DNA of 64,000 bases from Neocallimastix lanati (nom. inval.). Its lineage: Eukaryota > Neocallimastigomycota > Neocallimastigomycetes > Neocallimastigales > Neocallimastigaceae. Position numbers and translations under genes: made by a program. The notes beneath the pieces are model-generated. The model saw only the letters and a program-made list of their open reading frames with translations. It did not search any database and was not told where the DNA came from. Positions 34,310 through 45,099 of this stretch are shown here, one piece after another. The DNA lies in NCBI GenBank assembly GCA_016946835.1, contig JACVTC010000012.1, positions 191,001 through 255,000 on the forward strand. Direction: 5' to 3'. The stretch's first letter is position 1. Each line of letters begins with the position of its first letter.

Positions 34310-35285
34310 TGATACGGGGTGTCACTAAATACCTTGTATTTCCTATTAAATACTCTTAATAATAATAAAATAAAATTATTATTAAATATTCTTATTAAAA
34401 TCTTTCATTAATATCAAATATAATAAAAATTATTATTAAATATTCTAACAAAAATCTTTTATTAATATCAAATATAATAAAAATTACTATTAAATATTCT
34501 TATTAAAATCTTTTATTAATATTAAATATAATAAAAATTATTATTAAATATTCTAATAAAAATCTTTTATTAATATTAAATATAATAAAAATTATTATTA
34601 AATATTCTTATTAAAAATTATATAATATTTAAATCATTATTAATTCTTATTTTTATATTAAGAATAATAAAAACCTATTTCAATAAATATTTGATATAAA
34701 ATACAGAATTATAAGTTTCTGTATAATATTTTCTAAACCTTTGAAATAAACTAAAAATAAATCAAAAATCAAAAATAAATTAAATCTTTATTAAAAATAA
34801 AAATGAACTAAAATACAGAATTTCAATAATAAAAAAATGATCTAAAATACAGAAAATATCAATTCTTTATAATTCTCTCTCTGAAAAACAATATCAAGAA
34901 GAAGCTACCGCCCGGAATGCCCTTCGTGATACAATCTCTAAATTAATTTTTTTATATTTTAATTTAATAAATGTTATTTTTTTTTTTAAAAAAATAATTT
35001 AAAATAATAGTTAAAAATTAAAATAAAATAGTTATAATAGTTTTTTTTATAAAGAATATATTAATAATAAATAAAATGTATTAAAATAAAAGTATAAAAA
35101 GAAGAATAAATTTCTTTCCTTTTAATACTGGGAACAAATAATTTTAATTTTAAATTTAAATAAAGAATATTTTAAAATTTAATTTTTTCTTGTTTCCAAA
35201 TTTATTTTTATAGTTATGTGTTAATATTTATTTTTTTTTTTTTTTTGTTTTGAATATCTTAGTGTTTCAACCCCAGCCCGTATCA
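34310..35285 (+). repeat. Solo LTR of family A
   Basis: 976 bp, TGATACGGGG...CCCGTATCA, with only about four satellite units. It is flanked by a perfect 4-bp duplication ccat (34306-34309, 35286-35289), so it inserted as a complete element and then lost its interior by LTR recombination. Confidence 0.9.
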
Positions 35286-35289
35286 CCAT

Positions 35290-36026
35290 TGGTAAAGAAT
35301 GACTATAAATTACTTATTTTGTTATGTTTAGACATAACTTAACCATAATTAAGTTTATATTCTTTACTAATGGAACTTTCTTATATTCTTCCCTGAATTA
35401 AATTAAAAATTTTATTATATAATATTATAAATTAATTAAAATTATTATAATATTAATTAAAATCCTAATAAAAATATTTTTTTAAAATCATTACTGAATC
35501 TTAATTAAATTAATATTAAAATACATATAAACTCTTCAAAAATTTATATTAACAAATTCTTTATTGAATCTATATTAAAATTATTTTATATTTTTATTAT
35601 ATTTTTATCAAATTAATTATTATTAACTTTCAATAACACTATAAATTAATATTAATTTTTTTTAAACTTAAAATAAATTGTCATTAAATAATTTATTATC
35701 TTTTATAAAATTCAATTAATATTTTTGTAAACTTTTAATTAAAAATTTTATTAAAAACTTTTTAATTATTTACTCCAGATATTATTTAATTAAAATCTTT
35801 ATAATATCTTTTTAAATAATAATTTTTTATTCCTTTATGGAATTTATATTAAACATATTATTAATAATTTTATTTAACATTTAATTAAGAATGAATTAAT
35901 AATTCTTTTAATTAAATACTTAAATTCTTTTTCATTTCCAAGATATTAAACTTTAAAAATGAAATCGAATATAAATATCTGAAGAAAATAACTTCTTCTA
36001 AACATATAAAAAAAATAACACAAAAA

Positions 36027-36061
<35 letters not shown>

Positions 36062-36252
36062 TAATAATAATAATAAAATAAAAATAGTAATAATATTAGT
36101 AATAATATAAGTAATAGTATTAATATTAATATTAGGAATAGTAATAATTTAGCTAATAAAATTTAATTAGTTTAAAAAAAAAAATAATGTAATTAGTTTA
36201 AAATTTAAATAAATAAATAAATTATAAAATTGTTATTGTGTAAATAAATATT
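35290..36252 (+). repeat. Partial LTR E' (same family as 41301-42223)
   Basis: Starts TGGTAAAGAATG. The first 120 bp align with the LTR at 41301 (shared acataacttaacca-like and ggaactttcttat words). The rest is AT-rich with an ATA/ATT microsatellite around 36030. No clean right terminus is visible before truncated element D starts. Confidence 0.5.
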
Positions 36253-39189
36253 TTAAATCTTTATCTTTTGTGTAATTAATATTGGCTCAGGTTTACCGCC
36301 ACAGATGTAATGTTTGAATTTTTTTACACAATAAAAAGCAGCAAGTCCTTCTAAATCTGTAACATTATAATTTAGTTCAGCTGACTTCAAAGTTCTACTA
36401 ACAAAATGCAAAGGATGTTCATTTTCATCCTCATCCTTTTGAATTAAAACCCCTCCAATCCCTTTTCTTGATGCATCAGTTCTGATAATAAATTCTTTGT
36501 CATAATCCGGTAATGAGAGGATTGGAGCAGTTATTAATCTATCCTTTAATGTCTGAAAGGATAGATCCTCCTCGGGGCCCCAGTGAAAGTTAGAATTTTT
36601 CTTTAATAGTTTAATTAAGGAAGTAGCTTCGGCAGCGAAGTTCGGAATGAACTTCCTGTAGTAACCAACGGCTCCCAGAAACGATCTTACATCTGTAATA
36701 TTTTTCGGAGGTAACCATCGCTTTATTACTTCTACTTTAGTAGGGACCGGCTTTAACCCATCCACCGTAAGTAAATGACCCAGCAACTCCACTTCCTTTT
36801 GGAAGAAGTGACATTTTTCTATATTGATCTTTAAATTGTTTTCTCTGAGGATTTTAAAAACTTTAACTATATCTTCTAAATGTTTTTCAAAAGAGCCAGA
36901 AAAAATAATAACATCATCGATATAAATAAAAATACAATTCCCTATGAGTTCAAAAAAAATTCTATTCATCTCCCGTTGAAAGGTAGCGGGAGCATTAGTT
37001 AGTCCAAATGGCATTACATTAAACTCGTAGTTACCAAAAATTGTAGTGAATGCCGTTTTATCTTTATCTTGTTCAAACATGGGTACTTGATGATACCCCG
37101 AAAAGAGATCTAGGGTAGTAAGTATTTTAGCTGTATTCCCAATAGCATAAAGAATTTCATCGATTCGAGGAAGCGCGTAAGAATCCTTAATCGTACAGTT
37201 GTTCAACTTACGGTAATCTATGCACAATCTATATTTCCCGTTTTTCTTTTCCACTAAGATCGCGGGAGATGCCCAAGCAGAATCTGAGGGTTCTATTAGT
37301 TTGTTTTTGATTAATTTAGTGATCTCCTCCTTCAATACCTTAAAATGTACACGGGACAATCTATATGGTTTCTGTTTAAATGGTGTAATCCCTGGAAGAA
37401 GATTTATTCTATGAGGTAGTAGCTTCGTATTTCCTAAATCGTCCGTTTTTATGGCTAAGACCTCTTTATATTCCTCAAAGATTCGATTCACGCGGCTTTT
37501 AAATTTGTTCGGTACTTCCTCAACAATTTTCTTTATAATATCTTGTTTAGATTCTACCTCTTCTTGTTCTTCTATAGTTGATTTGGGAACTTCCTTTATC
37601 TCTTCAATTTCGTTACTGTTCTTCTTAATGGTTAAAAGAATAGGCACACCATTATTTATCTCTTGGACATCCTCTTGTTCCTCAACCTCTTGCTCTTCAC
37701 TTTCAGAGTCAGAACTCGTTGGTAGTTTAATATCATACCTAAGATGAGCAATCTCCACATTATTATTAGAATTATCAATAAGATACAGTTTATCATTAAC
37801 AAAGTCTAATATGAATCTATTTCTTTTTAGTGAATCGATTCCAACAAGTAAGTCGAATAGGTCACTCTTTTCGATTACACGGAATTTTTCTTCAAATGTA
37901 TAAGAGCCAATTTTTATCTTTAATTTATATATGTCAGTACGTGTGTTTGCATTCGAGAAAGCTTGAAATATGGTTTCCATTATTCTTCCGATTGGTTTTA
38001 AGGTGGATTTTAATTTCCTTAAAAATTCTCTTAATACCATATTAACACTGGCGCAGGAGTCTAACAGAATATCCGTATTTACCCCTTCTACCCATCCATT
38101 CACTTTAACAATCTTATTTTTATTGATGGCAGTAATTACATTGGTAATTGTATTTGTAGCAAGTGGGGGTTCTAATCGTAATTTTTGAGAAAAAGCTGTC
38201 CTAAATTTCGGAAATAAATCGAGTAAATGTACTAACTTAGTGGTAACCTCCGTTGAAGCTATTTCACCTATTAAGTCGTCCATTTTAAAATTCTCAAATC
38301 CTTTCATTAATCTTATATGTCTTTCCACTTGATCAATTTTTCGTTTGGATTCTTCTTTTCTGGTTTGTACTACACTTTCTTTAATTTCTTTAATTCTCTC
38401 CGCTCTAGCTTTTCTCTTGGCATTTGAAATATTTTTCTCATTAATGATAGAAACGTCTAATTGTTCTAACTTCTCTGTTTTGTTTTTATCTATTTGTTCT
38501 TTATTTGTTCTATGAACTTGCTTATTAAGGTCATTTGTTATTTCAATTGAATTCTTCATGCTTGTGTCCTGCTTATGGTTATTTATTCCTTCAACTTCCT
38601 TCATTTCCACATCATTATTAGTAAGTGCATGATCGTTTATTGTGGAATTGTGTTTCATGGCATTAGTGTTGATAGCGATGGGATTATCTATTAATCTATC
38701 CTTTCTTTTTATTGATTCATATTTGTTGGGTGGATCATCTTCCTTAGGTTTATACGGGGTCCTCATTTTAACTTTTATGGATTTATCTTTTCTTGTAGCT
38801 GCAAGTACATTGTTATTTATGGTGTTAGTGTTAGTTTTTGTAATATCAAAATAATTATTATGATCATTTTTATCAGAGTTTATTTCCTCTGATTCATTAT
38901 AAATGGAATCATCATTATAATTAATTTTTGTTGTAGTATAATTATTTAATTTTGTATATTCTTTATTAACTTCATTATTAATATTTGTATTTTTATTTTC
39001 AATTCTAGTATTCTCAAAAGTATCATTGTTTTCATTACTTGCACATATATCGTTAAACTCCACATGTTTATTGGAATTTTCATCTTTATATAAATAATTT
39101 TTTTTATCCTTTGTTTCTAGAATACTAGTATTAATATTATAATTTATTAAGTTGGTTTGTTTACTGGAAGTTATCCTTCTCCCATTTAC
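36253..39189 (-). pseudogene. pol: Pol polyprotein of element D, C-terminally truncated
   Basis: Open in the -1 frame from the TTTAAAC site (39198-39192), with first ATG at 39063. Contents: an Asn/Lys-rich linker, protease LLDSCASVN (about 38070, Cys for Gly), an acidic linker, and complete RT with YIDDVIIF (about 36920). RNase H is truncated after RTDASRKGIGG and CGGKPEPILI. The last six codons before the stop are unrelated sequence, which marks the breakpoint. About 970 codons are uninterrupted, so the frame was intact until deletion. Without integrase it cannot transpose by itself. Confidence 0.9.
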
Positions 39190-39198
39190 AAGTTTAAA
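39161..39198 (-). promoter_or_regulatory. -1 ribosomal frameshift signal, element D
   Basis: Minus strand TTTAAAC (39198-39192), gag stop TAA two codons later (39188-39186), a 7-nt spacer, then TGGGAG pairing with CTTCCA using one G-U pair. This is the intermediate state between the G-C pair of A/B and the A-U pair of C. Confidence 0.8.
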
Positions 39199-40379
39199 TT
39201 TCTTTTAGGAAGTAAACCTTTCTCTTCCATATCAGCTAGTTGTTTAAATGTATATGGACAATTATTACTTTTGTGCCCAGTTTGATAGCAACGATGACAA
39301 TAAATATTTACTTTATTTCGACTAGCACCTTCAGTATTCTCTTTATTAATTTGACCTTGATTGTTATTAGGGTTACCATTCATAACTTCATCGTTGTTAT
39401 TCTGTTGATAATTTCTTCTTAGGGGTTCGTTATAAGCATTAAAATTAGAACTAGTGGAGTAATTGTTATTATTATAGTAATGCGTTGGTCTCATAGAAAA
39501 ATTACCATATTCCTTGTTATTATAGCTATTACTGTTATTATAGATTCTATTTATATTGTTGTTGTTATTAGGTATGTTTCCGTAATAGTTGTTCCTTCTA
39601 AAATTGTTATAATTATTAGTGTAGTCTCTAGAACTTGGATTATTGTACTGAAAGTAGTTCTGAAGTCTATTTCTAAAGTTCCCATTATTGGTCGGCATAC
39701 TGGACTCTAAATTATTATTAAAATGATTAAATACATCTGTTCTATTTCTTCTAACATTCCCAATATTTTGTGTAAGCATAGATATGTTATTGGAAATTTT
39801 TCTTCTTGAACCATAGGTTTGTTGATAGTTCTCTTGATTCGAAGCGGTTGCTCTTTCCCATTCCTTTTCAGCTTCTTCTGCAGTTTCTGCTATTTCATAT
39901 GCTTCATTCAGACTTTCACATTTAGAAATGAATACTTGGGAATATGCGAAGTTTCTTGATTTGATGGAATTTCTATAATTTTTAACAGATAATATCTTTT
40001 GATAATCTCTTGGAAGGTCATGATATAATCTTCTATACCTATCATTGAAACTTTTAATTGTTTCTTCGCCTTGAATAATGAGACCTTGTAAATAAGTAAG
40101 TTTGTCACCCTCCGTAATTCCTTTGTGTTTTTCTATGGCTTTTTGTATATCCTTTAAGGAAGGATATACATTGTTTCTTTTATCTACTAACCTCCTTAAA
40201 GCAGCCTTAGTATTAGCATCTACCGCCTCACAAGCCCAAGTAAATATTCTTTCTGGGTCTTTGATATTACAGACCCTCATTAGATTACCAAGATCCTCAA
40301 TCCAGTCCACCACATGGTTATCGTAATCTTCTAATAGTGGTAGAACCTTATAAATTTTTAGTGAGTCCATTATAGTCAC
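39186..40379 (-). CDS. gag: Gag polyprotein of element D
   Basis: 397 residues from the minus-strand ATG at 40379. The capsid-like domain covers residues 1-175 (DWIEDLGNLMRVC, PSLKDIQKAIEKHKG, SFNDRYRRLYHDL) and is clearly related to gag of A, B and C. An Asn/Tyr-rich region follows, and then the zinc knuckle CHRCYQTGHKSNNC near residue 362. It ends two codons after the slippery heptamer. The reading frame is intact, though the element is truncated, so Gag could still be made if the LTR promoter works. Confidence 0.9.
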   Translation of the reverse strand: MTIMDSLKIYKVLPLLEDYDNHVVDWIEDLGNLMRVCNIKDPERIFTWACEAVDANTKAALRRLVDKRNNVYPSLKDIQKAIEKHKGITEGDKLTYLQGLIIQGEETIKSFNDRYRRLYHDLPRDYQKILSVKNYRNSIKSRNFAYSQVFISKCESLNEAYEIAETAEEAEKEWERATASNQENYQQTYGSRRKISNNISMLTQNIGNVRRNRTDVFNHFNNNLESSMPTNNGNFRNRLQNYFQYNNPSSRDYTNNYNNFRRNNYYGNIPNNNNNINRIYNNSNSYNNKEYGNFSMRPTHYYNNNNYSTSSNFNAYNEPLRRNYQQNNNDEVMNGNPNNNQGQINKENTEGASRNKVNIYCHRCYQTGHKSNNCPYTFKQLADMEEKGLLPKRNLNL

Positions 40380-40479
40380 GCGTTTTGTATATATATATTT
40401 TATTATGATTATTATTATTATTATTATTATTATTATTTTTTATAATAATTATTATTATTTCCAGCCTTATTTTTTATAT

Positions 40480-40513
<34 letters not shown>

Positions 40514-40708
40514 TTTTATTTTTATTTTTATCGTTATTTTAACTTTTATCTTTTATTTTTATTTTAAATTTTTATTTATTTATTATTTTTTTTTTTTTAT
40601 TTTTTTATTTTTTTATTTTTATTTTATTTTATTTTATTTTATTTTTTTTTTTTTTTTATTATTTTTATTTTTATTCAATCTATTTTCAATTTATCTTAAC
40701 GTGTCAAC
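40380..40708 (-). other. Leader of element D
   Basis: T-rich and A/T-only microsatellites (ATT runs at 40405-40460, then long T tracts with attttt repeats) between the primer-binding site and gag. No ORF. Confidence 0.6.
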
Positions 40709-40725
40709 GCCCGGATTCTCCACCA
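40709..40725 (-). promoter_or_regulatory. Primer-binding site, element D
   Basis: The minus strand reads TGGTGGAGAATCCGGGC, four bases (aaaa) inside the 5' LTR end. It is a variant of the site in element B, which suggests related primer tRNAs. Confidence 0.6.
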
Positions 40726-40729
40726 TTTT

Positions 40730-40865
40730 TGGTACGTGCTTGTACCTTGGGCTTATTGACACTACACTTGTTAAAATAAATTATTCTAGATTGAATAAAC
40801 ACTTAAATTTTATAACTTTTATTTATTCTTATTATTAAGATATTTTATTTATTCTTTTTTTTTTT

Positions 40866-40911
<46 letters not shown>

Positions 40912-41079
40912 TATAAATACAATAAAATATTTTATTTATTATAATTCTAAAATTCTATATTTCAATATTATAGGATATTAAATTATTAGTTATCTCTTTT
41001 ATAACTCTATAATTTTTAATCCTAACTCCGTTCTTGAAATATATTATTTATCTCCGAATTATAATCTCCTCTACATCAT

Positions 41080-41112
<33 letters not shown>

Positions 41113-41296
41113 TTTTTTTTTTTAAATCAATTTTAATATATACATCCTAAACAAATTTAATTAATTTTTTAATTTATAAACAAAAAAAAATTTTTTTTTT
41201 TTTTTTTTAATAATTTATTAATAATCTAATTTAAACTATTTTATAATATTATATTCTTCACTCTGAATTTTATATTTTTATGGGTGCATCGCACCA
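40730..41296 (-). repeat. 5' LTR of element D
   Basis: 567 bp with inverted ends TGGTACGTGC and GCATCGCACCA. It is followed on the right by tttt and another LTR. It holds ATT and poly(T) microsatellites. Confidence 0.7.
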
Positions 41297-41300
41297 TTTT

Positions 41301-42223
41301 TGTTAAGGAATGAACAAATAATGTTAATTTTATTATTTTTCATAAAAATAACTTAACCACTAAAATTAAATTATTTATTTCCTTACTTGGGGAACTTTCT
41401 TATGTTCTATTACTGCCAAATTATTACTAATATTAAATTTATTATTATTAATATAAATTCTTTATTAATATCAATACTTTATTATTAAAATTAATACTAT
41501 ATTATTAATATCAATATTATTATCAATATCTAGTTTTATTAATATGATTTATTCTATCAATATTTTATTATTAAAGAAAATTTTATTTTACAAATATTAC
41601 TAATACAGATTATTTATTATTAATAAAAATTAATATAATTAATAATGATTTAAAAATATTTTACTTAAATCCATGATCCTTGTCATTAAAATTAGTAATA
41701 CTTCCTTCCAAAATACACCCTATTTATAATAAGATTAATAATAGATAATAATCTAAAATACTTTTATTTAAAAATAGTATAAAATTAAATAATACTCTAT
41801 TACTAATAGTTCTGTAAAAGTAATAAAATTATTTTTAAAATATATTATCACTACAATTAATAATAAATAGTTTAGAATTTAATAATATGTAATAATTATT
41901 TATTATAATAGAATAGATTATGAATTTATAATTTAAATACAATTCAAACATGTAACTCTAAGATATTCTAAAGAAATGGCTTGACCATTTCTAACGATAA
42001 AAAAAAATATAAATAGATGAGAAAATTGTATTTTAGAAAAATAATCTGAAAAAAATATAATCTCATTAAAGAAATTAATTTATTTTTAGTTTTTAATTGA
42101 ATAATTCTTATTAAATAAATAAATAAAATATTTTAAAAAAAAAAAAATATATTTTAATTTTTAATTTTTTTTATTTTAGTGTTTATTTCTATATTTATTA
42201 TTATTCTGTCCCGAACCTCAACA
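41301..42223 (+). repeat. Solo LTR E
   Basis: 923 bp, TGTTAAGGAATG...CCTCAACA, flanked on both sides by tttt (41297-41300 and 42224-42227). Its start resembles the partial LTR at 35290. No internal element is present. Confidence 0.7.
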
Positions 42224-42227
42224 TTTT

Positions 42228-43187
42228 TGATACGGGGTGTCACTAAATACCTTGTATTTCCTATTAAATACTCTTAATAATAATAAAATAAAATTATTAT
42301 TAAATATTCTTATTAAAATCTTTTATTAATATCAAATATAATAAAAATTATTATTAAATATTCTTATAAAATTCTTTTATTAATATTAAATATAATAAAA
42401 ATTATTATTAAATATTCTTATTAAAATCTTTTATTAATATCAAATCTAATAAAAATAATTATTAAATATTTTATTAATATTAAATATAATAAAAATTATT
42501 ACTAAATATTCTTATTAAAAATTATATAATATTTAAATCATTACTAATTCTTATTTTTATATTAAGAATAATAAAAACCTATTTCAATAAATATTTGATG
42601 TAAAATACAGAATTATAAGTTTCTGTATAATATTTTCTAAAACCTTTGAAATAAACTAAAAATAAAACAAAAATTAAAAATAAATTAAATCTTTATTAAA
42701 ATAAAAATGAACTAAAATACAGAAGAATTCCAATAATAAAAATGATCTAAAATACAGAAAATATCAATTCTGTATAATTCTCTCTCTGAATAACAATATC
42801 AAGAAGAAGCTACCGCCCGGAATGCCCTTCGTGATACAAGCTCCAAATTAATTTTTTATATTTTAATTTAATAAATGTTATTTTTTTTTTTTTAAAAAAT
42901 AATTTAAAATAATAGTTAAAAATTAAAATAAAATAGTTATAATAGTTTTTTTTTTATAAAGAATATATTAATAATAAATAAAATGTATTAAAATAAAAGT
43001 ATAAAAAGAAGAATAAATTTCTTTCTTTTTAATACTGGGAACAAATAATTTTAATTTTAAATTTAAATAAAGAACATTTTAAAATTTAATTTTTTTTCTT
43101 GTTTCCAAATTTATTTTTATAGTTATGTGTTAATATTTATTTTTTTTTGTTTTGAATATCTTAGTGTTTCAACCCCAGCCCGTATCA
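42228..43187 (+). repeat. Solo LTR of family A (second)
   Basis: 960 bp, TGATACGGGG...CCCGTATCA, between tttt duplications. Outside the satellite it is nearly identical to element A's giant LTR, including the last satellite units, so it shows the pre-expansion form. Confidence 0.9.
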
Positions 43188-43192
43188 TTTTT

Positions 43193-43981
43193 TGATGTCT
43201 TTCTTTCTATGTATAGAATTTGGTATAATTATTATTTTTTTTTGTTGAAATTATAACTGAATTGAAATCTCAATTTCAGTTATTTACAATTCAAAAGTTA
43301 AAAAATATTATTTATTTAATTATAAATAATATATATATTTAAATAATTAATAATTAATATAAATTCTTATTTAATATTTAAAGAATTAACTTAGGCCTAA
43401 TAATTCTGAGAATATTAGTAAATAAGATTTATATTAATAATTTCAATTATTTACATATGACGTCACATGTATTTATTTATATTATGTTTATATATATGTT
43501 TACATCATATATATTAACTACTATTTTTAATTATTCAAATTAATTATATAATTATAAATTAAATTTATTTAGTTATATTAAATATTTTAAACATATCGAT
43601 ATTGTTATTATCTTAATATTTTATTAATATTCATATTACTATATTATTAATATCATATAATTAAATACTATTATTATGTAACTTACAAAGTATAAAAGAA
43701 AGATGTAAAAATCTATCTTTTATGTTCTTTGTAAGGTTATTGTATTTACAATAATTATATACTAATAATTCAATAAATAAATATTTTCATAAATCCTTCA
43801 AAGAAATTATTATTTAAAATATTCTTAGATATTAAGTGTTTAAATAACTTAACTATTTATCTTATATTATTTTAATTATATTATTATTAATTAATTATTG
43901 TTGGATTATTAATATATAATTCAACATATTAACCTAGTAACGTTATTAAACATAAAACTATTTTATATCTTAATTTTAACA
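43193..43981 (+). repeat. 5' LTR of element F
   Basis: It ends TTTTAACA, the same end as the 3' copy at 49186. The start is placed at TG 43193, next to the preceding LTR and its T spacer; TGTTGAAA at 43243, which better mirrors the TTTTAACA end, is an alternative. A TATAAAAG box is at 43691-43698. Confidence 0.65.
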
Positions 43982-44015
43982 ATAACCTTACCCTAGTTTT
44001 GGTTACTACTTTAAT

Positions 44016-45090
44016 ATGTCTTTTTACAATAATGTATGAGCTGACATTGCTCCAATGTCAGAAGTTAATAAATTAAGGTCTGACGCCCAAGTTACTGTAT
44101 CCGAATTGGCTTCTTCTGTTAATGATAGTTTTTTATTAAAAGAAGATTTTAATGAATATAACAAGGACTTACAAAAAAAAACTTTATACACTTTACAAAG
44201 ATAATAAAAATATTATTAATCAATTATCTAATTTAACAAAAATTTTAGATGAAAAATTAAATATAAATATTGCTACAAATGATATTCCTTCTACTAGTCA
44301 AACACAAGAGGATAATGTATCTACCACTACTAGACGTGATGATGACAATGATGTTATTATGAGGAATGCTTTTTCATACCGTTTACAACAAGTTCCTGAA
44401 CCTGGATTTTTCTCTGGAGATACTAAAGAAACTGATCTATTCTGTCAACTTTGTGAAGATACTTTTAAAACATATCCAAATTCAGAAGCTACAGAAGATA
44501 TCAAAATTAACTTTATTAAATCCCGTTTAAGAGATGGCGCTCGTAATTGGTATCTAGCTACGTACAAGGATACTAACCCAAAAACTCTTTCTGAATTGAC
44601 TACTGAATTAAGAAAAGCATTTTCCAACGTTGCAAGCAAAAAATTAGCTAAGATTCAATTAATAAAATTGAAACATAATTATGGGAAAATAAATGATTAT
44701 ATTGAACAATTTAGAACTCTTTCGAATGGTCTTGGATTCAGTGAAGAAGCCTTAGTTTTAATTTTCTATAATGGGTTACATTCAAAATTCCAAGAAGTAA
44801 TTGAAGAAATGGAAGAATTCCCTGTTGATCTTGGTACTATTTATACTAAATGTATTTTACTTGAAAATACATTAAAAACAAAAAATCAAATAAAAACAAA
44901 TAATGGTAATTCAAAACTTTTTAGGAGCAGTAATAATAAACATTCAAAACACGGTAGTACCCATATTAACCATGATAAAAATTATAATTCTAATAACAAT
45001 TATAATAACAAAAGTAATTATAATAATTACAATAATAACAATTATAATAGTAATAAAACTAGTAGCAGTAATAATAAAACAAAAAACTAA
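44016..45090 (+). pseudogene. gag: Gag of element F
   Basis: The likely start is ATG 44016, with a TGA at 44037-44039; ATG 44055 then reads a coiled N-terminus to a one-base shift in an eight-A run near 44175. From 44152 the frame is open for 312 residues and matches the retrotransposon Gag family (PEPGFFSGDTKETDLF, LRDGARNWYLATY, QFRTLSNGLGFSEEALVLI). The tail is Asn/Ser-rich. I see no CX2CX4HX4C knuckle, unlike in A-D, so RNA binding may rely on the basic tail. Probably needed two mutations to be silenced. Confidence 0.75.
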
Positions 45091-45099
45091 ACAATGGAC

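Larger units (their letters stand above)
36253..41296 (-). mobile_element. Ty3/gypsy element D, truncated
   Basis: Minus-strand element with a 5' LTR (41296-40730), primer-binding site, intact gag and the protease-RT part of pol. It ends abruptly inside RNase H at about 36265; integrase and 3' LTR are gone. Codon usage and GC content are a little less AT-biased than in element A. Confidence 0.88.

Noticed and set aside
36010..36070. Centromeric or origin function for ATA/ATT microsatellites
   Set aside because: Such tracts are everywhere in this window and nothing distinguishes these.
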